DNA of 64,000 bases from Lindgomyces ingoldianus (lineage: Eukaryota > Ascomycota > Dothideomycetes > Pleosporales > Lindgomycetaceae). Each line of letters opens with the position of its first letter. The first letter of the stretch is position 1. Positions 14,701-24,613 of this stretch are shown here, piece by piece. The DNA lies in NCBI RefSeq assembly GCF_010093535.1, contig NW_022985185.1, positions 508,766 to 572,765 of the forward strand, read 5' to 3'. The notes beneath the pieces were generated by a model. The model saw nothing but the letters and a program-made list of their open reading frames with translations. It did no database searches and was not told the DNA's origin. The position numbers were made by a program, and so were the translations under genes.

Positions 14701-16110
14701 ATGCCCTCCAAAGGCGTAAAATGCTTTGCCTACATTGCTGTTTCCGGCATCGAGATCGAATTCTCCGTCCCAAAACAGTCCGTCACAAAGCGACATCCGG
14801 ACCAATTCACAATCGACCATCTCGAAGTCGATTCCAAGCACCTCAGGGCCTTCAAGTTTTCGGGCAGATTTAGTTTCAAGGTCCGCCGTGATGGGCGACA
14901 GCTTGCTGAGCAATGGGTTGACGTTAATTCCATGACTGGAGCGCTCGAGAACGGGACAATGAATAACATGGACCAGACTCCGAGTATCTTTGTGGAAGAT
15001 TTGATTGTTGCGTATGGATTTTACGACGCAGGGCCTGGAATCGCGGGATTGCCGAAACAACATCTGTGCTATGTGACCGTGACGAAGAATTACGAGGATT
15101 GGATGCGCGATGTTGCCCCCCCGGATACAGACAAAGCAGACCGGCCGTTCCATAAGATGGTGCTGCCGAGTAGCCACGACATCGGGATGAATAGCCTGCA
15201 GACTGCGCAAGCTCTGCTACAGAAATCGGGCACCGGTATCATCAAAGAAGTGCTTGGAAGAAGTCTCCCCAGCGCTTTCGAAGTGATCAACAAAGTCTCC
15301 GATAGCGCTATCAACCATATCGCCCCCGACATCATCCGTGCGCTCGCTGTTACACAAAAAGACTCTCTCGACACTATCCTCAAAATTGGAGCCCGGTATT
15401 TCGAATTCCGTCCCGCACACTGTCATCGCCAGATGCAGAAAGTCAGTCCTCTAGAAGACACGGTGTATTTCCAACATGGCGCTATCCCGGGAATGTTGTA
15501 TAAGCAATTCCTCCACGACATCGTCGACTTCCTCGGCCACCACCGCGACGAGATCGTCGTTGTGCAGAACCGCTGGGACGGCGTGCCAGCAGACTGTCCG
15601 CGGGCCTCGGACGACGAACTTCGCGATATATTGAATGATGTGCTCAGGGATAAGGATCTGCAAGTCGGAAATCAAGATGATATGATGAGGATGAGTATCA
15701 AGGACCTACGCAACGAACGCAAACGCCTCATCATCACACGTGACGTCAACCAAGTCTCTAACTACGACGACCTTGCCAACGCCACCCTCGACGGCTCCTC
15801 TATGCTCGCTAAACTCGAAGATATGGGCCGGAAACCGCCAAAGGGACATCCGATTACCTTGCTGCAGTGCCAGGCTACGGCGACAAATATTAGGGATGTT
15901 ATTGTTGCGAGTGTTCTAGATAGCGATGTTAGTACTAGTCCGCTGCTGGCTACTAAGCCGATTTGCGATCAGAAGATATTGCCGCTGCTGAGAGGGCAGA
16001 CTGGGAGGGATTTGACTAGGGAAGAGAGTGTGGTGGTGATTCTGAATGACTTTTTTGATGGCGGGACAGCGGATGTCGCTGTTCAGTTATGCAGGGAGAG
16101 GATTGGATAG
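14701..16110 (+). CDS. PLC-like phosphodiesterase, TIM-barrel superfamily
   Basis: A single exon of 469 aa. An N-terminal beta-rich domain (about 1-130) precedes a PI-PLC X-like barrel. The two histidines of the general acid/base pair are visible: LPSSHDIGMNSL (His159) and YFQHGAIPG (His259), with GARYFEFRP (about 230-238) between them, the strand that normally carries a metal or substrate acidic residue. Segments DIVDFLGHHRDEIVVVQN and KRLIITRDVN follow as later barrel strands. No signal peptide, no C2 or Y domain is seen, so this is a stand-alone X-domain protein like the short bacterial and fungal enzymes. The substrate could be phosphatidylinositol or a GPI-like lipid, but this cannot be read from sequence. 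Lack of introns is unusual among the long genes here. Confidence 0.75.
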   Translation: MPSKGVKCFAYIAVSGIEIEFSVPKQSVTKRHPDQFTIDHLEVDSKHLRAFKFSGRFSFKVRRDGRQLAEQWVDVNSMTGALENGTMNNMDQTPSIFVEDLIVAYGFYDAGPGIAGLPKQHLCYVTVTKNYEDWMRDVAPPDTDKADRPFHKMVLPSSHDIGMNSLQTAQALLQKSGTGIIKEVLGRSLPSAFEVINKVSDSAINHIAPDIIRALAVTQKDSLDTILKIGARYFEFRPAHCHRQMQKVSPLEDTVYFQHGAIPGMLYKQFLHDIVDFLGHHRDEIVVVQNRWDGVPADCPRASDDELRDILNDVLRDKDLQVGNQDDMMRMSIKDLRNERKRLIITRDVNQVSNYDDLANATLDGSSMLAKLEDMGRKPPKGHPITLLQCQATATNIRDVIVASVLDSDVSTSPLLATKPICDQKILPLLRGQTGRDLTREESVVVILNDFFDGGTADVAVQLCRERIG

Positions 16111-16471
16111 GGGATGAATAGTGGGAGGGAAGCGGGGAGTTTTTGGGTAATGGATGACAATGATCCCAGTCTCTTTGGCTAGCAATTCACGACGTTAAAG
16201 TTGGGATTAGTGTACTTTGAATGTGTGGTGTTAGCTGTCATGCCTTGTCTGAGCTCTAGTGATATAACAATGTATCTGGCCAGTGTGTGTATATGTATTT
16301 GTGCATGCATACCGCCTTTTTTTTATCTAGATTGCCGATGCACATACCGTACAGTAATTCCTGCCCTATCCCATATCCAACACCGTGGACCACAGGAAGG
16401 AAAACGCCAAAATATCAGATAGAATACATTCCATACACCCCCCACTCGCTGGCCCCCCGGCCACCTTCTCT
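16111..16471. other. Convergent intergenic spacer
   Basis: 361 bp between the 3' ends of the phosphodiesterase (+) and permease (-) genes. It must hold both 3' ends. T-rich and C-rich runs are present and no gene is seen. Confidence 0.5.
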
Positions 16472-17801
16472 CTACAACACTTCCCCAATCACCATACTCC
16501 CTTTACCATCCTCTCCCTTCCCAGGGCGCTTCTTTGGCCCAAAATCCGGCGTCCCCCCCGCTGTCCCAAACACATCACCCACATAATTCTCAGCCTTAAC
16601 TCCCTTCTCAAAAACCCTAGTCCAATTCCCCAAAATCCCACTCACAATCTTCCCACCCGCAATACCAATATTCCTCAGCGCAGGGGCCCGTCCCGGCGAA
16701 TCCACCCAGAGAAGATTCTGAGCAGCTTCTTGGCGCCAGTGCTCGCGGTCAAAATCGGCGCCAGAGCGCAGGACAATTACGCGGTCGAAATCGACAAGGC
16801 GTGGTACGTGGAGGGTCCCGCGGAATAGAGCCGCGAGGATGGCGGAGTCTTCTTGTGCGGCGGTGCAGTATACCCCATGGTTGTTGGTGACGAGTTTGAC
16901 GTACCCTTCAATTGCCTCCCCGATCTTCGACCCACTGTACCATGTATCACTCGTGATGCTGTCGCAGAGTTCGATGCCAGGGGGTGCGGCGCCAGGCGTG
17001 TATTCTCCATTCTTAGAGTAGTAGAGACTGCGGTAGAAGATTGCGGAGTCGGAATCGTTTAGATATGCGCGTTTGGCGTAGCTGGCGACTTCCTTTCGTA
17101 ATGCGTCGTTCAGCTCAAACACCTCAGTGCCAAACAAGTACACAGGATACTGGTCTGGTGCTTTTGCACCGAGCGGGATGTAGTTGGAGGAGAAGTTTGC
17201 GGGGGTTTGGAGAGCGGAGAGTTCGTGGACAAGGGAGAATTGAATGGAGTAGAGGGGTAGGGTTACGGAGCCAAGGGTCCCGTGTTTGGGGGAGATAGAG
17301 GAGATGCCAGTGACGAGGATGTAGGTGGTGGTTAGGTTGAAGAGAGGGGAGGCCAGGAGGGCGGCTGTGGAGAGGGCGGCGTTGATTTCTGCAGGGGGTT
17401 AGGATGGTGGGATGCAGTACGGAAAGGGTTTGAACTTGGGGTTGGGGTAGAGAGAGAGACTTACCGCCTTCCCCAGTAGTAGCGTGACATACCTCTCCAT
17501 TATTTGAACAATACACGTCTGGATACATAGGTGATAGACCTGGTACGGGGAATTTCTTGGCGAAGAGATTGAGGTTCGGGACTAGGCTCCAGGACTCAGC
17601 TTCCATGGCGTATGTGGTGAGGATAAAGATCTTGGGGTCGAGTTTTGAGAACGTAGGGGCTTGTCGAGTTGAAACATAGGACTCTGGACCGGAGGTTGCA
17701 GCGACGATGGATGAGAGAAATGGAAGGACGCCTAGGGCCAGGGCGGGTGAGAAAAATGTAAGGATACCGAAGATAACGGTGGCGACGGTTGGGGGGTGCA
17801 T
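16472..17801 (-). CDS. Purine nucleoside permease family protein (NUP)
   Basis: Two exons on the minus strand, 17801-17465 and 17388-16472 (76-nt intron, phase 1), giving 417 aa. The protein starts with a hydrophobic signal-like segment (about residues 5-30) and then has the conserved NUP core: PKIFILTTYAMEAESW, then PDVYCSNNGEVCHATTGEGEIN across the splice junction, then ILVTGISSISPKHG and an ALRKEVASYAKRAYL region. NUP proteins are annotated as nucleoside transporters from the Candida albicans founder. Their fold resembles nucleoside phosphorylases, so a secreted or surface nucleoside-binding or cleaving role is a plausible alternative. Only the N-terminal segment is strongly hydrophobic, which does not fit a classical multipass carrier. 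The start at 17801 is chosen because it gives the leader. Confidence 0.85.
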
Positions 17802-18249
17802 CGTGCGTTGTGTGTTAACAGGGAACAGGGTTGTGGTGTTTGTGAGGTGGGAGTGGATTGTGTGGGAGATTATATGGAGGAATGAGGGAATGAGGGATTG
17901 AGGGGATGTGGAATGAACGCAAAAGGGCGCCTCAAAAAGCGGACCTATGGAGTGTCATGAGGCCATGTTTGGGAGTGGCGTAGGCGGTCAGGTGCAGTAG
18001 TATCAGTGACATCGAGACATCTAACTCAATTTCCTCTTACTCCGCAAGCGGGTCCAATGTTGAGTCGCAAGTGATTGTGTGATTTGGAGTAGGGTTTAAT
18101 AAAAAGAAGGAAATTTTCCAACTCACTGCTTTGGGAAAACCATGTATCTCATTATGCATGATTAATTTACATGTTCAAATAAAAATTACACTTAACTCAT
18201 TCGCTCAAGAATTGTTTCGTTTCTCACCATTTCAATTCTGTCAACCTCA
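17802..18249. other. Upstream region of the permease gene
   Basis: Promoter side of the minus-strand permease gene. The stretch 18090-18210 is AT-rich. No gene is recognised. Confidence 0.4.
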
Positions 18250-19017
18250 CGCCTTCAGTAGTAAGCCCATACGGGGGAGATAATGCAATCACGTGTAGCA
18301 AGTCCTTCAAGCCTTGTACAATCTTTGCCATCAAAAGTTGGAGTCACGTATACAAGACGGTAGCGCTCGAATTGTATTGAGACGGGGAAGCTGCTAGGCC
18401 GCTGACAGTGGAATTCGGTACGTTGAACGTAAAGAGTCCGAGAGGATACTTCAATTCGTACACAGGATCGTGCTCGGGGAAGTGGTGTGATTCTATGCGT
18501 CCCTAGAGAACGGGCAACGCGTTCTAGGTCCAGCATCCGGGCCGGTGTATGCATCCTCCCCAATATAGTGGAATTATTGCATTGCAATGAGGATGTGGCC
18601 ACTGTGCTTAGTATGGACGTTTTGGTGGCCTGGAAGGATGGAGTATTACGAGGAAGCTGGTTGCTTGAGCCCTACACTTACTGAATTCTTTATACCGTTA
18701 AAGACGCGAAGCCCACGTACCAGTACAAAAGCGCCGGTTCCGGACGCCACTTCTGTCCCATTTGGGCAGGCAGTGGTAATCCGAACCAGGTCTGAACAAT
18801 ACGACTTGCACTTTGGCTGGTAGAGACCAGAACCGCCATATGACTCTTCCACTTTCAGGGCGTTGAGCTTGCGATCATGAGGTTAGTAGACAGTGAGGAT
18901 GTAGTAGTCGGATGGAATTTGGAGATCCTTATGATGATTATGGCCGTGGCCCTACTCGTGTGATAGAGCTAGAGTGAAAATTGGGAGAATGATAGAGTGG
19001 ATATGGGCGTATTTCAT
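18250..19017 (-). pseudogene. Decayed gene for a small secreted cysteine-containing protein
   Basis: On the minus strand an ATG at 19017-19015 opens a signal-peptide-like sequence (MKYAHIHSIILPIFTLALSH). A TAG then interrupts the same frame, which continues as a His-rich segment (GHGHNHHKD), meets a TAA after ILTVY, and goes on without frame change into a Cys/Thr stretch (KCKSYCSDLVRITTACPNGT). Downstream the same frame meets more stops. A coding-like C-terminal segment (LFTFNVPNSTVSG) is in a shifted frame and ends near 18290. The two early stops are one transition from glutamine codons. The general build (leader, paired cysteines, ACPNGT, glycan sites) is that of fungal secreted proteins of unknown function. 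A model with very short introns removing the stops cannot be excluded, but no good GT/AG pairs flank them. Confidence 0.5.
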
Positions 19018-19968
19018 TGTGGGATATTGTGATGGTATAGCGAGCGTAGCTGAGGTGTGTTGAACGGCCGAAACGGATATAGTGCTTGAAGCAATAATTC
19101 GAAGCTTTGCTGAAACTCACCAGAGGAATAATCTTATATTGTCTTTAGGCGCCACTCGATGCTCTTACTACTGGCCAGACTCAACGAGCACGAGGTTGAC
19201 GATGGTGAGACCTCCGCCAAATTCGGTTACACAAATAAATTTATCTACGATTAGCGTCATAGTAGAGCTTTCACATCAGATGCAATGCATAGTTCGCCGG
19301 ATGTGGAAGACTGGAATACGAGGTCTTGCGATTTATGGAGGTGATGATTGAGGGGAGGGTGTTTGTGAGATGACAGTGATATGAGGACAATGAACGGCTG
19401 AGAATGAGATGAGTAGGAGATCCGGAAATGAAATATTGACATGGAGGTTTGAGCGAAGGATGAGAGTACCGGTGGAGAAAAACCTTGGAAGTTAGTGGTT
19501 AGCGCGAAAGTGTGATGAAGCCTGGCGAAGTTCCTTTAAGGGCCATGGCAGCCAGTTCGAGAGATTAGGTAAGTAGTAGTTGTAGTCGCTTCTCATGGCA
19601 GGCCTGTAGTGGTAATTAAAACAATGCTGCTGGGTGATATTCAAGGACGTCACGAAGTTGTTAGAACAAGTGAGGGTGAGGACGTGCACGTGATCGCCTG
19701 TTGCCAAGCTTAGCCTAGCGTCGGCATCTTTCGTTTGTTTACGTCCGACGTTATGGTCTCTCACAACACGTCCACCTTCAATTCTCCATTGCACCTTCTA
19801 CAAGGCCCCCGGTCCTCAATTGACCACGCCTTTGATTGTTCTTTTGGATAACCTCTTCTTGCTTCAAGCATTCTTCTGAAGCATATCTTTTCTATCCCCT
19901 AAAATTGTATCCGCCGCGTGTCACGGCCGCAGACAACACTCGCACAACCATAGCTAACAGTACATAAC
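19018..19968. other. Upstream region of the spindle-pole gene
   Basis: 950 bp between the relic and the start of the next plus-strand gene. Nothing recognised besides the expected promoter. The last 170 bp before the ATG is pyrimidine-rich in places (19795-19900). Confidence 0.4.
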
Positions 19969-22900
19969 ATGCAGTCCTCACCACCAAACAGCGATGGGAA
20001 AGCGCGTGCGGCACATGCTATCCGGCAGCTATCTCGTAGCCTAAGCCACAGCCCACGAGCAATTCCTTCTCCCTCACCTCCGCCGAGCGACTCAAACCCG
20101 ACACAACAGATTGGCGATTCAACCTCGGCCTTTTTCAACAACGACGAGGTCCTCATGTCTACGCAGCACAACTTCGACGACGACACAAATACTCTCCCTC
20201 GACGTCCGCACCTACGATCCACTGCGAAGAAGTACGGGTCCTGGCAATTGCCCAAGTCTGAGGCTCCAGGGCCGGACACTTCAATGGTCAAAAAACACTT
20301 TGCTGATTTCGATCATAGTGTCTCAGACAGTGATGATGATCCATCGATAGAGCAAGCTCGTGGCGGTAACCGCAGCAACCGGAGCACGCCTGGCAAAGTA
20401 AATTCGTCCATGGCCGGGTTCAACAGCCTCTACGATATGACTCCGCCACCAGCACGCCTGCGCAAGTCATATCCAGCCGAGACGGGGAGTCTCCGCCGTG
20501 ATGCCCAGATTCGACGCGCCTCCCGCAACGAAATGGAAACTGCATCCCCGCGCCATGGCAGTGCGCGCAACTCACCAGCTGTGGCTGCAAACAACGAGAG
20601 AAAGCGCACTACGCTGGCGAAGTCACACGCAAAGATCTCCGAAGACGAGTCGTCTTTCATCGAGGAACGGCCACCAACAATCACCCTCCAAGCCAAGACC
20701 ACGCGTTTTAGTGGCCCACGAAGCCGGCAAACATCGGCTCAAATGGACGCGGTTGTTGAATCCCCTGCACACGTTGAAGGCACGCAGCGGTCAAGGCCCA
20801 CGACCGCTCAGAATGCGACTGCACAGTCGTTCATGCTCCCTGACCTCCCGAACCTTACCGAGCTTGTCTCCGGCGTCTTCCAGGATGGCACCCCTGTCTT
20901 CTCTAAAGCCGCGCCGCCCCGATCTCGATTTGCTGCACCTCATAATAACGGTCGCGCCAGGGGTCGTCATCCCAACCATATTCCTGTGGATAGCGTCCCA
21001 ATTCCCGAAGAAGAAAAGGCAATTTTCGCCTCTCTTCAGTTGTTGAAGGAGAAAGTTGCGCAATTGGAGCACGAACGAGCAGAGGCTGAGAAGAAGATTG
21101 AGGAACAAGAGATTGAGATCATCGAGCTCAGAGCGTCATGCTATACAAATGACAAGCTCCGACGAAGTGACAGCGCGTTGGGATCCACGGATGGCGAGGG
21201 CCCTGGAGGTAAGACCAACTGGAAGGTTGAAAAGACGCGTAAGTGGAGCCTCAAATGAATTTGTATCAAAACTCGTACTGATAGTGATGTGTGCAGGCCT
21301 TGAGGCATCCGTAGAAACCCTTCGAACACGCCTAGATCGTTCAGAAAGGAAGCTTTCCGTATCAGAGATCGCCAATAAGCGCATCACTTCTGAGCGTGAC
21401 AACTTGGTCTCCCAACTTAGCGTCGCTTTCCAGAATTTCGAGGATATTAAAAGAGAGAAGGAAGCACTACGTGTTGAAAACGACACTTTGCGGAACGAAG
21501 TCGATTCTCTCCGTGCTGAGAATGACGCACTTAGAGGCCGATTGGAACAAGAGCAGGAGATGTATCAGGAGGAGACCCAAAACTTGCGACGACAAGTCGA
21601 CCGAGCCGAGAACGTAGTGCACAAAGAGAACGAGACTCTTCGTGTTGAATTGGCTCGCGTTCGTGCCCAATATGACGAGAACACCCAACATCTTACTAGG
21701 AAAGAGGTTGAACTTCGCAAAGCACGTAAAGAGCAAGCAGATTTCGCCAAACTCAAGGCAGACAATGAGGCCCTCAAAGCACAGGTGGCAAGCTTCAAAG
21801 CTAGACGTGAGGAAGAGGCTCGTCGATGGGCAAGCAGAGAAGCCGAATTGAAAGGCCGAATCGACCGACGCGATGATACTATCCGCCATTTCCAGGATAT
21901 GACTCAGGAGCAAACCAATGAGGCCGTCCAAATTGACAACGAGAACCTTCGGCAAGAGCTTGCTCAGCTGGCTGCTCAGCACGAAGACGAAGAAGCTCGC
22001 TGGACGAGGAGAGAACAGCAGCTGAAAAAGAAGATTCAGAGACGGGAAGGCGCTGTCAGGGAGATGGAGGATATGACTCGGGAGGTACTGAGCATCCGTC
22101 AGGCGACTGCCAGTGTGCCCGCTGAGAATGAGAACACGTTCAAAGACACAACCAACATACAGCGAAAGCCAAGCCATCGACGAGAGGACACTCGCACTCG
22201 GATCGCGAACCGTGTTCAGGAAGCATCGCGCAATAGTAGATCTGCTAGTGCATTCCATTCCGCCAACCAGATCGAGAGGAGCCCCCGCAAGTCATCCTTT
22301 CACCGGGCGTCTCTCCCGGTTGACTCCTCCCGAAGTGTATCAGCTCCAGTCTCTCATAGCAAACATGCCCAAGTCGATAGCGATATGGATTCGACCACTG
22401 ACCTCTCGCTTGCTCCTCGTGGAACTCCGTACGTCATGCGTGGGGGGGCCTCCGGAATGCCTACTGCACCTGTATCAATCGTCGAGCCGCCGGCACCTCT
22501 TGACCTGACCGAGTTGAGCTTCATCAACAGCGATGCCATTGCTGCACTTCGACGTACCCTAGAAGAAGAGCGGGCGGCGGCTCGTGGCAAGTCTGCGTCT
22601 GTGCCTGCAGAGCGTCACTCCCGTGAGGATACTGTTCGATCAGTTGCTTCCGTCAAGAGCACCCGCCAGGCATCCTTACCGCGCAAGTCATCCATGAAGG
22701 ATGCTGCGGAAAAAAACAATGCTACCTGTACTATCTTCGAAGATCTCTCAGGACACGTCTCGAACCACAATGGTGCTACACCCGCTGAACCAACCCAGAC
22801 TAACCAATCTGCTGCCGCTGCCGATACTTCAATACTCAGCAACACAAGCCGCCGTCGCCGCAGCGCTCCTGCTGAGATGACCTCTGCCTTTATTGTTCCA

Positions 22901-23599
22901 GATATCACAATTCATACCCGCAAACAATGTCCTACCACCACCATCGATGTGACTCAGAAGATTGACCTCGAAGCTCACGATGATGTAAACTGCACCGTGT
23001 GTCGTCGCAATGCAGAGAATCCATCTATCGAGCCTCTTCGGGTCCCTAAATTGGTTCCAGTTTCTAGTCGTATGCCTGACGACATTGATGCCACGCTGCG
23101 TCCCGCAAGGTCCCCAAAGGAAGCTCTTGCACTTGTGGTCAAGGAGTTGCAAGATGAGCTTGCACATCTCCACCTTGAACTTCGAACTCATCATGCAATT
23201 CTTCTGGCCCATGACCCTAGTATGGGGATGAAGAACCGCAAGACAATCGAAACAGCTATCGCGAACCTGTTGGAGCGAATCTCTTCCAAGAGCACACAAA
23301 TCTACCATCTCTATGATGTTCTTGAGGGTCAGCAAGGCGATCATGAAATTACAGAACAAGAATTGGAGGAGATTACGAGGGAGATCAGGGTCGAGGAAGA
23401 ACAAGTGAGCAAGAAAGGGAAGGAGAAGAAGGTCACCATTCAGAGCTATATTGACAGCGAGAACGAAAGCGAACATAGTCATTTTCTAAGCGGTGGCGAG
23501 GAAGAGCTACCTTGGGAGGGGTTTGAGGACACGGCGTCCCAGAGCCTAAACCTCGGGAAGTTGGGGGTTGGTGCGACCGGGACTGGAATTGTGTACTAG
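19969..23599 (+). CDS. Spindle pole body/centrosomal protein with Cep57-type domains (Ppc89-like)
   Basis: Two exons, 19969-21238 and 21297-23599 (58-nt intron, phase 1), giving 1190 aa. The N-terminal ~345 residues are disordered, Ser/Pro/Arg-rich. A first coiled coil begins near 345 (PEEEKAIFASLQLLKEKVAQLE). After the splice a long coiled coil of about 270 residues starts with LEASVETLRTRLD, resembling the Cep57 centrosome-localisation domain. A basic Ser-rich linker follows. A CTVC motif (about 989-992) is next, and then the C-terminal segment SPKEALALVVKELQDELAHL (about 1029-1100), which fits the Cep57 microtubule-binding domain. In S. pombe Ppc89 is a core spindle pole body scaffold, so a role at the nuclear-envelope microtubule-organising centre is inferred. 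The exon sum is in frame. An alternative start at the ATG upstream in exon 2 would lose the localisation domain context and is less likely. Confidence 0.82.
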
Positions 23600-24532
23600 A
23601 TCTTGGATCTAGGATATAGTGTTGATGCTGTCAAGATTGGAGTCCTGGTTTTCTTGGTTGTTCGGAAATTGGATGACTTAATGGTCGGCGTTGGCGTTGG
23701 CGTCCGTCATGCATTGCTATGGGCAACATTGAGTATTTCCGAGTCCATGCTGGCTATTCGGCTTGGGCACCCCGCATTCTGGGAGTTTCTATTTCTTCGA
23801 CTTCCTTTCTCTACTCTGTCGCGTCTTAGCCCTGTCTGGCTGTCTACTTCTCTGCTTTTGCCTAAGCTGCCGACTGCTTTCACTGAAGGTCTCCTCTTGT
23901 TTTGAATTGGCTTATGTCTGCTTCTCCTTGGGCTTGACGCTTTGACTCGCCTCGGACTCCGTCTGAGGTTGGAGTTGGCATCGCCATCAAGAAGCCGAAA
24001 CGCTAGTTTAGGATTTGGTAGGAGGTTTGGTCGAGCAATCAGGATGGAAGAATGGAGAGAATTTGATAGCAGATGAGGCCAAGATTGAGGTAGAATGAAT
24101 GGAGGTTCGATTATGTATGATAAAGTATATGAATAAGAATTATGACCTGGTTCTTTCTTCTTCCCAGCGCCCAAGCAATTCATGGATGACATGATTTCGG
24201 GAATGTGTGTTGAAAGGGGAAGCGTACAATACCCTCAGCGAGGCAACAAGAGTATATTTACCTCACTTTTGTCAGTTGCTGACGTCCTGGACTGCATTCA
24301 GTTGACGACAGAGTTGTCTGATTGGTGGCTTGCTTACTCTTTTCCAATGGGATTAGTGCTGACGCGCTTGGTGGCCTAGTCCCCAAGGCCCTCGAGTCTC
24401 AACTGCAATCTACTCAGATCTAGTCGTGAATTTGCGAGTATGAACTCTCGTTCTTCGTATAGCATTGTCCTTTCCTGCCTAGCGGATATGGATTCTAACG
24501 CTTATTTCCGCTACAAAACTTGCCAGTTTCTG
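23600..24532. other. Intergenic between spindle-pole and P450 genes
   Basis: Contains the 3' end of the spindle-pole gene and the P450 upstream region. A minus-strand frame of 161 codons (24192-23707) shows no known features and is treated as chance. A short GGCGTT repeat lies at about 23687-23702. Confidence 0.45.
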
Positions 24533-24542
24533 TATATATATA
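24533..24542 (+). promoter_or_regulatory. TATA-like element of the P450 gene
   Basis: An alternating TA run sits about 70-80 bp upstream of the P450 start codon, a plausible TATA box for a regulated gene. Confidence 0.45.
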
Positions 24543-24613
24543 TGCCGGCCTTGCCTCTATCTTTATGCATCAATTTCCGACCTACTCTTGTTTTCTCCCC
24601 ATTTCCCTAAACG

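Noticed and set aside
21467..22258. 263-codon minus-strand frame
   Set aside because: Antisense to the coiled-coil part of the spindle-pole gene; its Leu/Ser-rich composition mirrors the Glu/Arg-rich sense codons.
22829..23482. 217-codon minus-strand frame with hydrophobic start
   Set aside because: Antisense to the C-terminal part of the same gene, including the Cep57-like domain.
23707..24192. 161-codon minus-strand frame between two genes
   Set aside because: Basic and low-complexity with no leader, domain or splice structure; probably chance in a non-coding spacer.
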